Positions 10,807 to 21,936 of a DNA stretch of 64,000 nt are shown here, one piece after another. The stretch is from Tuctoria greenei (Eukaryota > Streptophyta > Magnoliopsida > Poales > Poaceae), in contig JAYESD010000008.1 in NCBI GenBank assembly GCA_036927565.1, forward strand, positions 18,804,100 to 18,868,099, written 5' to 3'. The notes under the pieces were generated by a model that made no database searches, was not told where the DNA came from, and was given only the letters and a program-made list of their open reading frames with translations. Made by a program: the position numbers and the translations under genes. Position 1 is the first letter of the stretch, and each line of letters opens with the position of its first letter.

Positions 10807-12983
10807 ACAGCCCCACCCCTTGGATTGACATCTATTTGCCACTTTTCCACCCACCCAAACCCTAGTTCGTGGGGAGCCACCATCAAGGAGGGGGGAGAAG
10901 ATCCCAAGCAAGAAGAAGAAGAGGAGGAAATGAAAGAGGATCAAGATCTCCACCAAGTTTCATTCTTCACCACCAATTCATCCCCAAGTTCATCACCAAC
11001 CCTAGATCATCAAGATCCAAGTGCTACCTCCAAGTTTCTTGATTCATTGGAGTCCTAAACACCTGGTATACCCTCTATTCTCTTTTCCTTACGTGAATTC
11101 AACCCCTAATCTCCGAATTTACGTCGATCTAGAAAACCCTAATCTGCTGATCTTGTAAAGTGCGGACTTGTATGGTCCCTAGCAGACTAGTTCGGTCTTC
11201 CTGGCTAAATTGTGTTGAATTAATTCTAAAATTTGATCTAATCGAATCCAAACCTGTATAAACCTGTTAAAAGCTATTAGAACTAGTTAGTGATCATTAA
11301 AGGCAATCTAGTAACAAGTTCTACCTTGCATTTGCATTAAACATGCTTGTCATGTCATATTGAGTAATATTTGTGCACTTTTGATTGTGTTTCTTGTCTT
11401 GTATGTTTATTGTGTGGATTAGACGGATTTGCGCTAGAGAGTGCCGCGGAGGATCTACAACACCAAGAGTTTGAAGGCTTTGACCCTAATCAATAGCAAG
11501 AGCAAGGCAAGTGTCCTTGAAGCATATTGATCCTGTTTTAAAATAAATGTTTTGTTTGCAAAACTGCATGCTTGTGTCAATTTTGATGGGAATCCTATGG
11601 TAGGAAGTTTACTAGTGTTGTTTGACCACCCTTGTCACCTGGAATATATGGTAGAGAATCGGGAAAGGGCTTTTTACCTTTTGCTTCGCTTAATCAACTG
11701 GGATGGGAACAACTATACCACTCAATTTAATTATGTATGGATGAGATTATGGTTAACATGAATTGGTTAAATATGATATGGTAATGGGTGATCTAAGCAA
11801 GCCTGGTATGTGGATGGGTTGGATGTTATGGTGGTTTGCTTGCTTTAGATCTAAGGACCGGTTCATGCGAGAATAAGCCAAGACTACAGTGCCACCACGA
11901 GGCCAAGTATGGGTGCGGCGTAGCTGATTAATTAGGGCTTTGCTAGTGCTGTTTGGACCATTATGGATGCTCGGAGAAGGGGTAGTCGGATTGGGTTTGT
12001 TGATGATTGCTGGGACTACCCTGGGATCCAAATGGCTCAAGAAGGGGCCCTTGGTTGAAGATGTGCTCAGTTGGAGGCATCGCCACCGGTGAAACCTCAG
12101 TGGGGTCTAAATAGGCTATTAATCCCTTTGTAAAGGATTTTTTGTGATCTCTTGGCCATACAGCAAAGGAAGTGTAATTGGCATAAGGGAGGTTCTTTAG
12201 TCGTCGACGGGTGATGAAATCACAAACACGTGGGTAAAGAGGTACAAACTCTGCAGAGTTAAATAAAACTATCATGATAGTCGTGCTCCCGGTTATGAGC
12301 ACCTGGACAACTTCCATGATTAGAGGGAACTTGGTATTTGGGATGGTTATGGTTGGTATTATGGTTATGGATTAATTTTTGGTATTGAATATGGTTATTG
12401 GCAAATGGTGAAATCTGGAATTATTGATGAGGATAGTGAATTGTGGACTGATATTATGGTATTACTTATGATTATGATGGGTTTATTTCACATACATGTA
12501 ATATATTGCTTTTCAAATGTTTTAATGTACTTTTTAGTACTTAACCATTATTATTGTCGACATTTGAATAAGCCACATGTCATACTTTCCACACTTGCTG
12601 AGTACGACATGTACTCACTCTTGCAATCCCCCCAACAGTTGCAGGTCAAGATTGGGAGTTTAATGGTGATAATGTGGAGTTCTAGGCCGTGTCTACCATC
12701 AGCTTTGCCTGTGGTGTTATTGGAGCTTTGCTATCCCTTATGCTTAGTTTGCTTAGTTGCTTAATTAGTTTATTTCCGCTGCATTAGTTGAGCTTGTCAT
12801 AAATAGTCATTAGAGCTTGTATTCGAGGATAATCTGGTTTGTGTAATAAAATTTGGTTAATTAATCTTGTTCTGTGGTAATTTTCTTTATATCATTTGTG
12901 ATTGCACTCGTGTATGTGTGTTGAACATCCTGGGCACACATGCGTTAGCTTGGTTCATTTTTTCGGAACCAGGCGTCACAGAT

Positions 12984-12997
12984 TGGTATCAGAGCCA
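12984..12997 (+). other. G2 primer binding site (initiator tRNA-Met type)
   Basis: TGGTATCAGAGCCA, three bases after the LTR end, complementary to the 3' end of initiator tRNA-Met. Confidence 0.95.
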
Positions 12998-13248
12998 CAG
13001 GTTGACCGTAGGATGCAGCCTAGATAGAATGGATACTTTAGAGCACATAGGTGCACTCTAGAATCGATGTGTTTTTGCTTGGAGTGCTGTATGCTATATA
13101 TTGTTTGCTTGTGTGCTTAATAGAGGATTTTGGGGTGCTTTAGCATTGCCATGTCCACCTAGGCTAGTGTAGCTAGTTGTTTAGTTTCATATCCCTTGAT
13201 GCATATAGTTGGGGACGTTTCTAATTCTTACCTATTGCTTTCCTTCAG

Positions 13249-14880
13249 ATGGTGAGGACTTGCAACCATAGGGATGGCAATGATGAGGAGGAGAACAATG
13301 GAGTGTCTCAGAACAACATAGGACAAGGATCTACTCAGGGAGCTATCAACATTGAGCATCTTTTGGCCATGCAAAACCAGCTCATGCAGACCATGATACA
13401 AACTATGGGACAGCTGCAGGCTGGCAACATCAACAATCAACCCCACATGCCTCCACCGCCACTCCCGCCTCCTCATAACCGATTGGGAGAGTTTATGAGG
13501 ACTAGGCCGTCGACCTTTGCTCAAGCTGCCGACCCTATGGATGCGGATGATTGGCTCAAGTCCGTGGAGAAGAAGCTAGCTATTGTCCAATGCAGTGACC
13601 GGGAGAAGGTCTTGTTTGCTTCTCATCAACTAGTTGGAGCAGCTGTGGATTGGTGAGATGCTTATTGCAATGCTCATGAGAACCAAGAGAGAATTACTTG
13701 GGCCGAATTCAAGGAGAATTTTCATTCTCATTATGTGCCCGAGGGTGTTATGATCTTGAAGAGGCAAGAATTTGAGAATTTAAGGAAAGAAAGATCAAGC
13801 GTGAGTGAATATCTCAATAAATTAACTCAACTCTCAAGGTATGCACCTGAGGATGTTAGTCGGGACAGCCGGAAGCAATACTTGTTCATGAGGGGCTTGA
13901 ACAATGAGATCCAAGTGCAACTACTCAACTGCGATTATGCCAATTTTCAGAAGCTCGTGGACAAAGAGATCATGGTTGAGAACAAGATCCGTGAGATGGA
14001 ACAAGAAAACAAGAGGAAGGCGCCATATCAAGGACAGAAACAAGGAAGTAATGTGCGCCCTCGCTTTGCGCCGCCCAATGCGCCCTATTACAACTCCTCT
14101 ATTCCTGCTCAGCGCCCTGGTTATGCACCACACCCAACTCAGTTTGTGCAGCAGCGCCCTGTTATGCAAGCACCTAGGCCTCCAATGCCTTATGCACCTC
14201 GTGCTAATTTTCCTACTGCATATGTTCAAAACCAAGCTCGTCCCAATAATTCTGGTGGAGTTAAGAAGTGCTATACTTGTGGAGAAGCTGGACACTTTGC
14301 GCATCAATGTCCTAAGTCAGGCCTTGGTCAAGGAAGCAATGCATCGAGGCAAAACCCAAGACCCAATGGAGGACAGCCACAAGGAAGCCGTGGACAGCAG
14401 AATTTTGCTCGTGGCAACGTGAACCATGTCTCTACGGAGGATGCTCAACAAGCAGATGACATGGTCATTGGTATGTTTCTCGCCAACTCCAACCCCACGA
14501 CTATGTTATTTGATTCTGGAGCATCGCATTCATTCATTGCATCGAAGTATGTTGCCAAGTATAGTTTGCCTATCTCTCATATGAAGTTTACTCTGTTGGT
14601 TAAGTCTCCTGGAGGAGAGATGAGGACAAATATAGTATGTCCAAAAGTAAGCCTTAGAATAAGGGGGGTAGACTTCTCCACCAACCTCATTGTTTTGAAT
14701 TCTCAAGGATTGGACATTATACTTGGTATGGACTGGTTAAGGAAGCACAATGGAGTTATTGAGTGTGCCACCAAGACGGTGAAGTTGACTAATGAAGAAG
14801 GGATCACCATAGAATTTGAAGCATCTCAAACCGCACCGAAGCAATTGGAGTTGAATCATATGGACAGTGCCGCAATTTAG
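13249..14880 (+). pseudogene. G2 gag and protease, with in-frame stops
   Basis: The start codon at 13249 (MVRTCNHRDGND) is the first in the long frame after the leader and matches G1. The gag core contains the plant gag-type run DADDWLKSVEKKLAI, a Pro-rich region, and a CCHC knuckle (CYTCGEAGHFAHQC) near 14267-14308. Protease follows with LFDSGASHSFIASKYV near 14505-14553 and LGMDWL. A TGG to TGA change at 13654-13656 stops gag after AAVDW, and a GAG to TAG change at 14878-14880 ends the second segment. The frame is otherwise preserved (13249-14880 and on to 15118). Gag forms the particle; the protease would cleave the polyprotein. Confidence 0.93.
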
Positions 14881-15562
14881 GAGATTCCGGTGGTGTGTGA
14901 ATTTTTGGATGTTTTTCCGGATGAGTTGCCAGGTATGCCACCCGATCGAGACATTGAGTTTTTTATTGATTTAATACCTGGAACTGCACCTATAGCTAAG
15001 AGGCCGTATAGGATGCCTCCTTTGGAATTAGCGGAGCTCAAGAAGCAAATTCAAGAGCAACTAGAGAAGGGTTTTATTCGCCCTAGCTCTTCACCTTGGG
15101 GAGCGCCCGTTCTATTTGTGGACGGATGGATCCCAAAGGATGTGTGTGGATTACCGAGCCCTCAACGAGGTAAAAATCAAGAACAAGTACACCTTGCCAC
15201 GCATAGAAGACTTGTTTGATCAGATGAAGGGTGCTTGTGTCTTCTCTAAGATTGATTTGAGGTCAGTATATTTTCAAATGAATATTAGACCATTGGACAT
15301 ACCCAAGACAGCTTTTAGGACACAATATGGATCTTATGAGTACACCATGATGTCTTTTGGATTGACAAATGCACCTGCATACTTTATGTACCTCATGAAT
15401 AAGGTCTTCATGGAGTACTTGGATAAGTTCGTTGTGGTGTTTATTGATGACATTATGATTTACTCGAAGGATGAGAAGGAACATGAGGAACACTTGAGGC
15501 TTACGTTGCAGAAATTGAGGGAGCATCAATTGTATGCCAAGTTCAACAAGTGTCAGTTTTAG
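14881..15562 (+). pseudogene. G2 reverse transcriptase region, frameshifted
   Basis: Continues the protease frame: FLDVFPDELPGMPPDRD, LIPGTAPIAKRPYRM, then the RT fingers up to APVLFVD near 15118. There a small deletion breaks the frame relative to G1. RT resumes in the next frame with CVDYRALNEVKIKNKYTLPR, SKIDLRS, FGLTNAPAYFM and the catalytic FIDDIMIYS near 15440-15466. A TGG to TAG change at 15560-15562 ends the segment after KCQF. The catalytic Asp pair is intact, but no full-length RT could be made without frameshifting and readthrough. Confidence 0.93.
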
Positions 15563-17509
15563 TTGAAAGAGGTGCCATTTTTGGGTCATATCATCTCAGG
15601 AGGAGGAGTATCGGTTGACCCCAGAAAAGTGAGAGACGTGTTGAAGTGGGAACCGCCGCAAAATGTCAAGGAAATAAGAAGTTTTCTTGGGATGGTTGGA
15701 TATTACCGTAGATTCATCAAGGACTTTTCCAAGATAGCCAAACCTATGACGGAGTTGCTAATGAAGGGAAAGGCTTTCCAATGGACTCAAGCTTGTCAAA
15801 ATAGTTTTGAGGAGTTAAAGAAGAGGTTGACAACAGCCCCAATTTTGGTATTGCCGGATGTAAGCAAGAGTTTTGACATTTATTGCGACGCATCAAGACA
15901 AGGACTTGGATGTGTATTGATGCAAGAAGGTCAAGTGGTTGCATATGCATCAAGACAATTGAAGAAACATGAACAAAATTACCCCACGCATGATTTGGAA
16001 CTCGCAGCCGTGGTACATGCATTGAAGATTTGGAGGCACTATATTCTTGGAGATAGGTGTGAAATTTATACGGATCATAAGAGTTTGAAGTATATTTTCA
16101 CACAAACAGATCTGAACTTGAGGCAACGAAGATGGTTGGAGCTCATCAAAGATTATGATTTGGGGATCAACTATCATCCGGGAAAAGCCAATGTAGTGGC
16201 CGATGCTTTGAGTAGAAAAGGAGTAAGTCATCAACTCACAGTTCGAGAGTTACCATCCGAGTTATGCAAGGAGTTTGAACGGTTGAACCTCGGGTTTGTA
16301 AATGAGATGGAGATGATGGAGTTAAATCCAACCTTGGAGCAAGAAATTCAAGAGGCACAAACTGCAGATGAGGAGATCAAGGAAATCAAGGAAAGGATCG
16401 AGGAAGGGAGAGAATTCAGGTTTGATGAAGACGAACATGGTACCTTATGGCTTGGAAAGAGAATCGTTGTGCCTAATGTAAAGCATATTCGGGAGACAAT
16501 ATTAAAGGAGGCACATGACTCGCCTTACTCAATTCATCCTGGTTGTACAAAGATGTACAAAGACTTGAAGGCTTGCTATTGGTGGGATAGCATGAAGAAG
16601 GACATAGCTGAATATGTAGCATTGTGTGATGTGTGCCAACGAGTCAAGGCAGAACATCAAAGACCAGCCGGATTATTGCAACCATTGAAGATCCCGGAAT
16701 GGAAGTGGGAAGATATCGGTATGGACTTCATAGTTGGGTTACCACATACTCAGTCCGGGTATGACTCAATTTGGGTAATTGTGGATCGCTTAACCAAGTC
16801 AGCTCATTTTGTCCCCGTGAAGACTAAATATACAGCTGCACAATTGGCCGAGATATACATGGAGCATATTGTGTGCCGACACGGAGTACCGAAGAAGATA
16901 GTCTCAGATAGAGGTTCTCAATTCACTTCCAGATTTTGGCAAAAATTGCATGAAGCTTTGGGAACGAGGTTGAATTTTAGTTCAGCGTATCACCCACAAA
17001 CGGATGGGCAAACCAAAAGGACCAATCAAATTTTGGAGGACATGTTAAGAGCTTGTGCTTTAAAGCATGGGAAGAGTTGGGACAAAAGCTTGCCATACGC
17101 GGAATTTTCATACAACAATAGTTACCAAGCAAGCTTGAAAATGTCACCGTATGAAGCGCTTTATGGGAGGAAGTGTAGGACACCTTTATTTTGGAATGGG
17201 GCAGGAGAAACTCAAGTATTTGGTCTGGATGTGTTGCAAGAAGCCGAAAAGCAAGTCCAAATAATTCGTGAAAACTTGAGGACTGCCCAATCAAGGCAAA
17301 AAGGCTATGCACAAAATAGGAGAAGGAAGTTAGCCTTTGAAATAGGAGATTTTGTCTACCTCAAGGTGTCACCAATGAAGGGTCATAAGAGGTTTAACAT
17401 AAGAGGAAAGCTAACACCTCGTTATATTGGACCATTCAAGATTTTGGACAAAAGAGGAGAAGTAGCGTATAAGTTGGAGATGCCAGCTCGTCTTTTCAGA
17501 CGTACATGA
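15563..17509 (+). pseudogene. G2 RT thumb, RNase H and integrase (648-codon open segment)
   Basis: Same frame as the previous segment after the stop. It begins with the RT thumb (PFLGHIISGGGVSVDP). RNase H follows with YCDASRQGLG, THDLELAAVV, EIYTDHKSL and ADALSRK. Integrase has an HHCC zinc region (IHPGCTKMY...CDVCQRVKAEH), first Asp in GMDFIVGLP and second in SDRGSQFTS. At the third catalytic position, 35 residues after the second Asp, the sequence reads GQTKRTN, where Glu (GQTERTN type) is expected. That single GAA to AAA change should inactivate strand transfer. The open segment ends at 17509 through a frameshift before the chromodomain. Confidence 0.95.
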
Positions 17510-17510
17510 T

Positions 17511-17792
17511 GTGTTTCATGTTTCCCAGCTCAAAAAGTGCTTGAGAGTACCGGAAGAACAAGTGTCAATGGAAGGATTGAAATTAGAGGAAGATTTGGCT
17601 TATGCCGAGCAACCGGTTAAGATCTTGGAAACCAAGGAGAGAGTCACAAGGAACAAGGTAATTCAATGGTGTAAGGTTCAATGGAAACACCACACAGAAA
17701 AATAAGCGACATGGGAATTGGAGGATGATCTCAAGAAGGAATTTCCCTATCTCTTCTTCCGCGTCGAATCTCGAGGGCGAGATTCATTTTAA
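17511..17792 (+). pseudogene. G2 integrase tail and chromodomain
   Basis: In the next frame after the break: VFHVSQLKKCLRVPEEQ, then the chromodomain-like PVKILETKERVTRNKVIQW, CKVQWKHHTE and ATWELEDDLKKEFPYLF, ending RGRDSF-stop at 17792. A TAA at 17703-17705 interrupts the domain where Glu is expected. In the family, chromodomains guide integration toward marked heterochromatin. Confidence 0.9.
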
Positions 17793-17804
17793 GGGGGGTA
17801 GGTT
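17791..17804 (+). other. G2 polypurine tract
   Basis: AAGGGGGGTAGGTT directly upstream of the 3' LTR start, the usual primer for plus-strand DNA. It overlaps the chromodomain stop codon. Confidence 0.85.
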
Positions 17805-20624
17805 TGTAACACCCTAATTTTCATGCATCATGCCCTACATACACTCACATGCATGTTTAACATTTACCCACATAAAGAGGAACGAGTTTAAAATTGATTC
17901 AGAACATTTAAAATTGATTTTGAACAAAACCGCACTTAAAATGCAGGAAAGTGCAGACTAGTACGATTTTGCTGAGGACTAGTATGATTTCTCTCTGACT
18001 AAAAACGGACTTGTCCGTTTTTGCTGCGGACTAATCCGATTTTTGGCACTGGAAACTTTCAGACTTGTCCGATTTTGTGCGGACTAGTCCGATATTCCAT
18101 GAATCCTTGAAAAATTGCTAAGTCCTTGGACATTTCCGTACTAGTCCGGTGTTCCAGCGGACTTGTCCATTTTCCTCTCTATTTAAAGTCAGACTTGTCC
18201 GATCTTTGGCCAGACTTGTCCGATTTTCTCTCTGGACGACTTCGGACTAGTCCGGTCCTTTCCGGACTTGTCCGATATTTCGCGATCCGAGTTGATCTTT
18301 TGTTTTACGACTTGTTTCTTGGGTTTCACATTAAGTGGGCCTAGGGACGTCGTGCCTAACTCTTTTAGAGCCCATGTGGGACTCTAAACCGGCCTCTACT
18401 CATCCCAAAACTCGAAATCCATCTAACCCTAGCCTCCACCTCTATATAAACAGCCCCACCCCTTGGATTGACATCTATTTGCCACTTTTCCACCCACCCA
18501 AACCCTGGTTCGTGGGGAGCCACCATCAAGGAGGGGGGAGAAGATCCCAAGCAAGAAGAAGAAGAGGAGGAAACAAAAGAGGATCAAGATCTCCACAAAG
18601 TTTCGTTCTTCACCACCAATTCATCCCCAAGTTCATCACCAACCCTAGATCATCAAGATCCAAGTGCTACCTCCAAGTTTCTTGATTCATTGAAGTCCTA
18701 AACACCTGGTATACCCTCTATTCTCTTTTCCTTACGTGAATTCAACCCCTAATCTCCGAATTTACGTCGATCTAGAAAACCCTAATCTGCTGATCTCGTA
18801 AAGTGCGGACTTGTCTAGTCCCTAGCAGACTAGTCCGGTCTTCCTGGCTAAATTGTGTTGAATTGATTCTAAAATTTGATCTAATCAAATCCAAACCTGT
18901 ATAAACTTGTTAAAAGCTATTAGAACTAGTTAGTGATCATTAAAGGCAATCTAGTAACAAGTTCTACCTTGTATTTGCATTAAACATGCATGTCATGTCA
19001 TATTGAGTAATACTTGTGCACTTTTGATTGTGTTTCTTGTCTTGTATGTTTATTGTGTGGATTAGACAGATTTGCGCTAGAGAGTGTCGCGGAGGATCTA
19101 CAGTACCAAGAGTATGAAGGCTTTGACCCTAATCAACAGCAAGCGCAAGGCAAGTGTCCTTGAAGCATATTGATCCTGTTTTAAAATAAATGTTTTGTTT
19201 GCAAAACTGCATGCTTGTGTCAATTTTGATGGTAATCCTATGGTAGGAAGTTTACTAGCGTTGTTTGACCACCCTTGTCACCTGGAATATATGGTAGAGA
19301 GTCGGGAAAGGGCTTTTTACCTTTTGCTTCGCTTAATCAACTGGGATGAGAACAACTATACCACTCAATTTAATTATGCATGAATGAGATTATGGTTACA
19401 TGAACTAATTAAATATGATATGGTAATGGGTGATTTAAGCAAGCCTGGTATGTGGATGGGTTGGATGTTATGGTGGTTTGCTTGCTTTAGATCTAAGGAC
19501 CAGTTCATGCGAGAATAAGCCAAGACTACAGTGCCACCACGAGGCCAAGTATGGGTGCGGCGTAGCTGATTAATTAGGGCTTTGCTAGTGCTGTTTGGAC
19601 CATTGTGGATGCTCGGGGAAGGGGTAGTCGGATTGGGTTTGTTGATGATTGGTGGGACTACCCTGGGATCCGAATGGCTCAAGAAGGGGCCCTTGGTTGA
19701 AGATGTGCTCAGTTGGAGGCATCGCCACAGGTGAAACCTCAGTGGGGTCTAAATAGGCTAGTAATCCCTTTGTAAAGGCTATTTTGTGATCTCTTGGCCA
19801 TACACCAAAGGAAGTGTAATTGGCATAAGGGAGGTTCTTTAGTCGCCGATGGGTGATGAAATCACAAACACGTGGGTAAAGAGGTATAAACTCTGCAGAG
19901 TTAAATAAAACTATCATGATAGCCGTGCTCCCGGTTATGAGCACCTGGACATCTTCCATGATTAGAGGGAACTTGGTATTGGGGATGGTTATGGTTGGTA
20001 TTATGGTTATGGATTAATTTTTGGTATTGAATATGGTTATTGGCAAATGGTGAAATCTGGAATTATTGATGAGGATGGTGAATTATGGACTGGTATTATG
20101 GTATTACTTATGATTATGATGGGTTTATTTCACATACATGTAATATATTGCTTTTCAAATGTTTTAATGTACTTTTCAGCACTTAACCATTATTATTGTC
20201 GACATTTGAATAAGCCACATGTCATACTTTCCACACTTGCTGAGTACGACATGTACTCACTCTTGCAACCCCCCCAACAGTTGCAGGTCAGGATTGGGAG
20301 TTTAATGGTGATATTTCGGAGTTCTAGGCCGTGTCTACCGTCAGCTTTGCCTGTGGTGTTATTGGAGCTGCGCTATCCCTTATGCTTAGTTTGCTTAGTT
20401 GCTTAATTAGTTTATTTCCGCTGCATTAGTTGAGCTTGTCATAAATAGTCATTAGAGCTTGTATTCGAGGATAATCTAGTTTGTGTAATAAAATTTGGTT
20501 AATTAATCTTGTTCTGTGGTAATTTTCTGTATATCATTTGTGATTGCACTCGTGTATGTGTGTTGAACATCCTGGGCACACATATGCGTTAGCTTGGTTC
20601 ATTTTTTCGGAACCGGGCGTCACA
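17805..20624 (+). repeat. G2 3' LTR
   Basis: 2820 bases, TGTAACACCC to GGGCGTCACA, colinear with the 5' LTR. The palindrome array at about 17955-18275 has decayed at several sites relative to the 5' copy (for example CGGACTAGTCCG became CAGACTAGTACG near 17955). TATA box at 18442-18449. Confidence 0.97.
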
Positions 20625-20629
20625 ATCGA
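20625..20629. other. G2 target site duplication, right copy (ATCGA)
   Basis: Directly follows the 3' LTR and matches 10158-10162. The S1 integrase C-terminal frame (VARDVVFD) runs up to this point. Confidence 0.96.
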
Positions 20630-21914
20630 ACACTACATCACGTGCTACTTCAAAAAGTCTGGAGGTCTTGTTGAAGACACGATAGGCGTAAGAGTTTGAA
20701 TCATAACCAAGCAAGAAATCTTCATCAGACTTCGAAGCGAACTTTGAAGTCCTAGGCTTCTTTTTCAAAATATAGCATTTAGAACCAAAAACTCGAAAAT
20801 ATGAAATATTAGGCTTGTTACCAGTGAGTAGTTCATATGATGTCTTCTTGAGTAGTCCATGAAGGTAGAGTCGGTTTATGGCATGGCAAGCGGTGTTAAC
20901 CGCTTCCGCCCAAAACCGATCCGAGGTCTTGTATTCATCGAGCATTGTTCTCACCATCTCTATGAGGGTTCGGTTCTTTCTTTCGGCAACTCCGTTTTGT
21001 TGAGGGGAGTAAGGTGTTGAAAACTCATGCTTTATCCCTTCTTCATCTAGGTACTCCTCAACTTGGGTGTTCTTGAACTCCGTGTCGTTGTCGCTTCGAA
21101 TGTTCTTGATCGTCAATGAAAACTCATTTTGAGCACACTTGAAAAACTTCTTCAAGGTTCCTTGAGTTTCTGTCTTATCATGCAAAAACAAAACCCAAGT
21201 GAAGCGAGAAAAATCATCAACAACTACTAAGCCATATTTGTTACCGCAGATGCTTATGTAAGCAATTGGACCAAATAAGTCCATGTGAAGTAGCTCGAGA
21301 GGTCTTTTTGTAGTCATGATGTTCTTCGCGGTGTGAGGTGCTTCAACTTGCTTCCCGGCTTGGCACGCGCTACAAGGCCTGTCTTTCTCAAAAACAACAT
21401 TCTTCAAACCTCGGATGTGATCGCCCTTGAGGAGTTTTTGAAGATTCCTCATACCAACATGCGCTACCCGTCTATGCCACAACCAACCCATGTTGGTGTT
21501 TGCAATCAAGCATGTGTCAAGTTCGGCTTTATCTTTGTTGAAGTCAACAAGGTAAAGCTTTCCCTTTATCATACCCTTGAATACAATGGAACCATCACCC
21601 CTTCTAGAGTCGGTCACACCCTCATTAGTGAACAAGAAATTATAACCTTTGTCACATAATTGAGATATAGACAACAGGTTATAATCCAAGGAATCAATGT
21701 GTAAAACAATAGAAATGATATGTTGAGACGAAATAGCAATTTTACTGGCCCCGAGCACCTTTCCTTGACTATTGTCTCCAAAATAGATGCCCTCGCTTGG
21801 ATCCTCATTTTCTTCATACTCAACGAACATCCTTCTTTCTCCGGTCATATGGTTGGTGCAACCACTGTCTAGCACCCATTTCGATCCACCGGAGGAATAG
21901 GCCCACAAAAACAA
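20625..21914 (-). pseudogene. S1 pol, first half: protease and integrase
   Basis: An open minus-strand frame encodes copia protease (WVLDSGCTNHMTGERRMF) and integrase. Integrase motifs are the HHCC zinc region (LWHRRVAHVGM...CSACQAGKQ), first Asp in LHMDLFGP, second in IRSDNDTEFKN and Glu in GVAERKNRTL, so the DDE triad is present. The glycine that normally follows SDN is Asp here (SDNG to SDND), a G-to-A type change beside the catalytic residue. The frame continues across the G2 insertion into the RT half at 10162. It lies in a different frame from gag, which ends with TGA near 21937. Confidence 0.93.
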
Positions 21915-21936
21915 ATCATGCCTTGGTTTTAGATAC

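Larger units (their letters stand above)
10163..12980 (+). repeat. G2 5' LTR
   Basis: Starts TGTAACACCC and ends GGCGTCACA; matched end to end by 17805-20624. It contains a U3 palindrome array (10311-10634), a TATA box (10799-10806), a short downstream ORF, and the block GAGTACGACATGTACTCACTC near 12599-12619, a sequence type often seen in Tekay-like LTRs. Apparent ORFs inside it repeat in the other LTR and are not host genes. Confidence 0.97.
10163..20624 (+). mobile_element. G2: full-length Tekay-type Ty3/gypsy chromovirus
   Basis: 10.46 kb with two LTRs of 2818 and 2820 bases, initiator tRNA-Met primer site, gag-protease-RT-RNase H-integrase-chromodomain, polypurine tract and a perfect ATCGA target duplication. 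The C-terminal chromodomain after integrase (ERVTRNKVIQWCKVQW then ATWELEDDLKKEFPYLF) is typical of the Tekay/Del clade. By eye the two LTRs differ by a few percent, so the insertion is not recent. The coding region has stops and frameshifts, so it is non-autonomous now. Confidence 0.97.

Noticed and set aside
12984..12997. Match to a tRNA 3' end
   Set aside because: It is the retroelement primer site; no tRNA gene body surrounds it. The same holds at 3306, 24328, 54253 and 63609.
13904..14422. ORFs of 100-170 codons on either strand over the G1 and G2 gag-pol regions
   Set aside because: They are out-of-frame shadows of gag-pol without recognisable motifs.
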